NCBI RefSeq assembly: GCF_014841135.1
Contig: NZ_JACYTN010000003.1
Span: forward strand, 310,001 to 374,000
Length of the DNA stretch: 64,000 nucleotides
Direction of reading: 5' to 3'
DNA from: Paenibacillus arenosi
GTDB taxonomy: Bacteria > Bacillota > Bacilli > Paenibacillales > Paenibacillaceae
Position numbers and translations under genes: made by a program. Shown piece after piece: positions 62,258 through 64,000 of the stretch (positions within the stretch are counted from its first letter, which is position 1; each line of letters begins with the position of its first letter). The notes under the pieces were generated by a model. That model was not told the origin of the DNA and did no database searches. It saw nothing but the letters and a program-made list of their open reading frames with translations.

Positions 62258-63124
62258 ATGTTTCGCAATGTAGCGGAGCTAATTGCATTAACGGAGGAGC
62301 ATTCCTGTTCGATCGCGGAGATTATGATTGAGCTGGAGATAAAGGCTACGGATAGAACAAGGGCAGAGATACGCGCTCAGATGGGCCGCAATCTGGATGT
62401 GATGGAGCAAGCAGTGGAACGCGGGCTGGCAGGTGTTAAGTCTCATTCTGGCTTGACGGGCGGAGATGCAGTGAAGCTGAAAGCCTATATGAACAGCGGG
62501 CGAGGCTTAAGCGGAGATACGCTGCTTGATGCGGTATGCAAGGCAATAGCAACAAATGAAGTCAATGCCGCAATGGGTATGATTTGTGCAACACCAACGG
62601 CTGGTTCCGCAGGTGTTGTACCAGGTACTTTGTTTGCCTTACGTGAAAAATTGAATCCAAGTCGGGATGAGATGATCGATTACTTGTTCACCTCTGGAGC
62701 ATTTGGGCTTGTAGCGGCGAATAATGCATCTATTAGTGGTGCAGCTGGCGGCTGTCAGGCTGAGGTGGGTACAGCTTCAGGGATGGCGGCGGCATCGATT
62801 GTTGCTTTGGCAGGAGGAACACCGAAGCAATCTGCTCAGGCAATGGCAATCGCTCTTAAGAACTTGCTAGGGCTTGTCTGCGATCCGGTAGCAGGATTGG
62901 TTGAGGTTCCATGTGTGAAGCGCAATGCGATGGGGGCGGCTGTGGCAATGATGGCAGCAGATATGGCGCTTGCAGGCATTGAGAGTGTCATTCCATGTGA
63001 TGAAGTTATCGATGCGATGTATCGAATCGGCCAAACGATGCCGGTTGCTTTGAAAGAAACCGCGCAAGGTGGTCTTGCCGCAACACCTACAGGTGAACGT
63101 TTGAAGAAGCAAATTATGCAGTAG
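62258..63124 (+). CDS. sdaAA: L-serine dehydratase, iron-sulfur type, alpha subunit
   Basis: A 288-residue catalytic subunit holding the 4Fe-4S cluster; cysteines in AAGGCQAE, GLVCDPVAG and VEVPCVKRN. KSHSGLTGGDAVKL is the typical early motif. ATG 62258 follows GAGGGGG. Ends the two-gene operon. Confidence 0.95.
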   Translation: MFRNVAELIALTEEHSCSIAEIMIELEIKATDRTRAEIRAQMGRNLDVMEQAVERGLAGVKSHSGLTGGDAVKLKAYMNSGRGLSGDTLLDAVCKAIATNEVNAAMGMICATPTAGSAGVVPGTLFALREKLNPSRDEMIDYLFTSGAFGLVAANNASISGAAGGCQAEVGTASGMAAASIVALAGGTPKQSAQAMAIALKNLLGLVCDPVAGLVEVPCVKRNAMGAAVAMMAADMALAGIESVIPCDEVIDAMYRIGQTMPVALKETAQGGLAATPTGERLKKQIMQ

Positions 63125-63447
63125 CAGAGCAGGCGCTCATGATGAGGAAGCTTGTCATTCTATTGCATGTTGCTATGTTAAACAGTTGGACATATACGGT
63201 ATAATAAATATTTGATATTCTAAATGTAACAATGAATAGGTGCATTCCAATCTTTCTTTGGGAATGCACTCGCGTAAAAGAATAGTGGACAAGCCAAACC
63301 TATACTTAATTAATGCAGTGATATTGCATATGTGCTTATAAAGATAGCTTTTCAAGATAACTGTAATAATAAGCTACTGCTCCATCATCTATTCTATACG
63401 CATAAATCCAAGCTGAAGCCAGCGTACTGCCAAGGAGGTCGTAACCG
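63125..63447. other. Intergenic region before fni
   Basis: Contains a hairpin GTGCATTCC (63240-63248) / GGAATGCAC (63261-63269) without a T-run and a TATAAT at 63200-63205 without a clear -35. No gene. Confidence 0.4.
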
Positions 63448-64000
63448 ATGTCAGAATGGAATAGTCAGGATGTGCCCGCGCACGGTGCAACCGAGCAGCG
63501 CAAAGCGGAGCATGTCCGTATTTGCTTGGATGAAGCAGTAAACAGTGTTGGTGTATTAACGGGATTGGAGCAATATCGTTTTCTTCATCAGGCATTGCCC
63601 GAAATCAATTTCGATGACATTGATCTGTCTACAACATGGTTCAACAAGCGAATTTCGACTCCTTTACTCATTAGTTCAATGACAGGCGGCAGTTACGGTA
63701 CAGGCAGTATTAATCGCCGATTGGCAGAGGTGGCTGAGTCACGTGGATGGGCAATGGGGGTAGGGTCTGTACGTGCGGCAGTAGAGAATCCAGAAGTAGC
63801 TTCGACCTTCCGTTTGCGGGATGTTGCGCCTACCATTCCTATCTTCGCCAATATCGGTGCCGTTCAGCTCAATGCTGGTATGGGTATAGAGGAATGCCAA
63901 AGGGCGGTAGAGATTGTAGAGGCTGATGCGTTAATTCTTCACCTGAATGCGCTGCAAGAAGTGTTCCAGCCTGAAGGAGATATTGATTTTAGCGGATTGT
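63448..64000 (+). CDS. fni: Type 2 isopentenyl-diphosphate delta-isomerase, 3' truncated by window edge
   Basis: FMN-dependent enzyme interconverting IPP and DMAPP. The frame opens at ATG 63448 after AAGGAGGTC and runs through the window end (184 codons visible). It shows RKAEHVRICLDE, LLISSMTGGS for FMN phosphate binding, MGVGSVRAA and IFANIGAVQL, and LHLNALQE(V)FQPEGD, all typical of Idi-2. It supplies isoprenoid precursors for hepST and the UbiA-like enzyme. Confidence 0.95.
   Translation, partial: MSEWNSQDVPAHGATEQRKAEHVRICLDEAVNSVGVLTGLEQYRFLHQALPEINFDDIDLSTTWFNKRISTPLLISSMTGGSYGTGSINRRLAEVAESRGWAMGVGSVRAAVENPEVASTFRLRDVAPTIPIFANIGAVQLNAGMGIEECQRAVEIVEADALILHLNALQEVFQPEGDIDFSGL

Noticed and set aside
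1-64000. CRISPR arrays, tRNA/rRNA genes, insertion sequences with transposase
   Set aside because: None seen on reading both strands; the only repeated DNA is the 184-bp family and the 24-bp operator pair.

Overview
The window looks like a chromosomal segment of a Gram-positive, spore-former-type Bacillota, most likely Paenibacillus or a close relative (inference). The evidence is strong AGGAGG-type ribosome binding sites, T-box, TPP and preQ1 riboswitches, a YesM/YesN two-component pair beside LplA/B/C-type sugar ABC genes and mannosidases, copper-amine-oxidase-N 'stalk' domain proteins, heptaprenyl diphosphate synthase subunits, and moderate GC. No rRNA, tRNA, CRISPR array, phage module or intact transposase was seen. 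Both ends cut a gene: an ECF-transporter ATPase on the left and type 2 IPP isomerase on the right.

0-16 kb: ECF transporter ATPase and T subunit; a U32-family protein, class III aminotransferase and UbiA-type prenyltransferase in a tight run; an orphan type III polyketide synthase; a HAAS-FtsW-like membrane protein with a PadR regulator; then, leftwards, an FMN-binding lipoprotein, a type II NADH dehydrogenase with a membrane C-terminus, and the two heptaprenyl diphosphate synthase subunits. A preQ1-controlled queuosine-precursor transporter follows. Several of these genes resemble parts of the flavin-based extracellular electron transfer system known from Listeria. This is the most interesting functional reading of the region.

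16-34 kb: small zinc-ribbon protein, Lrp regulator, ZIP transporter, DUF1722-like protein, a TPP-riboswitch-controlled thiamine-precursor ABC operon, two MFS exporters, a Na+/H+ antiporter-family protein, T-box-ilvA, glutaminyl-tRNA synthetase (unusual for Bacilli), a VanW protein and an NlpC/P60 hydrolase.

35-49 kb: a manno-oligosaccharide locus (YesM kinase, YesN regulator, two permeases, binding lipoprotein, GH125 and GH38 mannosidases), with a duplicated 24-bp motif just upstream of the transporter that probably binds the regulator. Then two small secreted or membrane proteins and a 27-codon holin-like toxin gene.

49-64 kb: an amino-acid ABC operon behind a strong promoter and a terminator-bearing leader, two AT-rich secreted proteins of unknown function, an Xaa-Pro peptidase, an orphan TorD-like chaperone, a TetR-regulated SMR efflux pair, cardiolipin synthase, a Fur-box-preceded siderophore ATPase, the two L-serine dehydratase subunits, and fni.

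Four intergenic copies of a 184-186 bp non-coding element with TAACGGTTGCCA-type inverted ends (near 9.8, 16.4, 38.8 and 55.7 kb) form a dispersed repeat family that no gene call explains.
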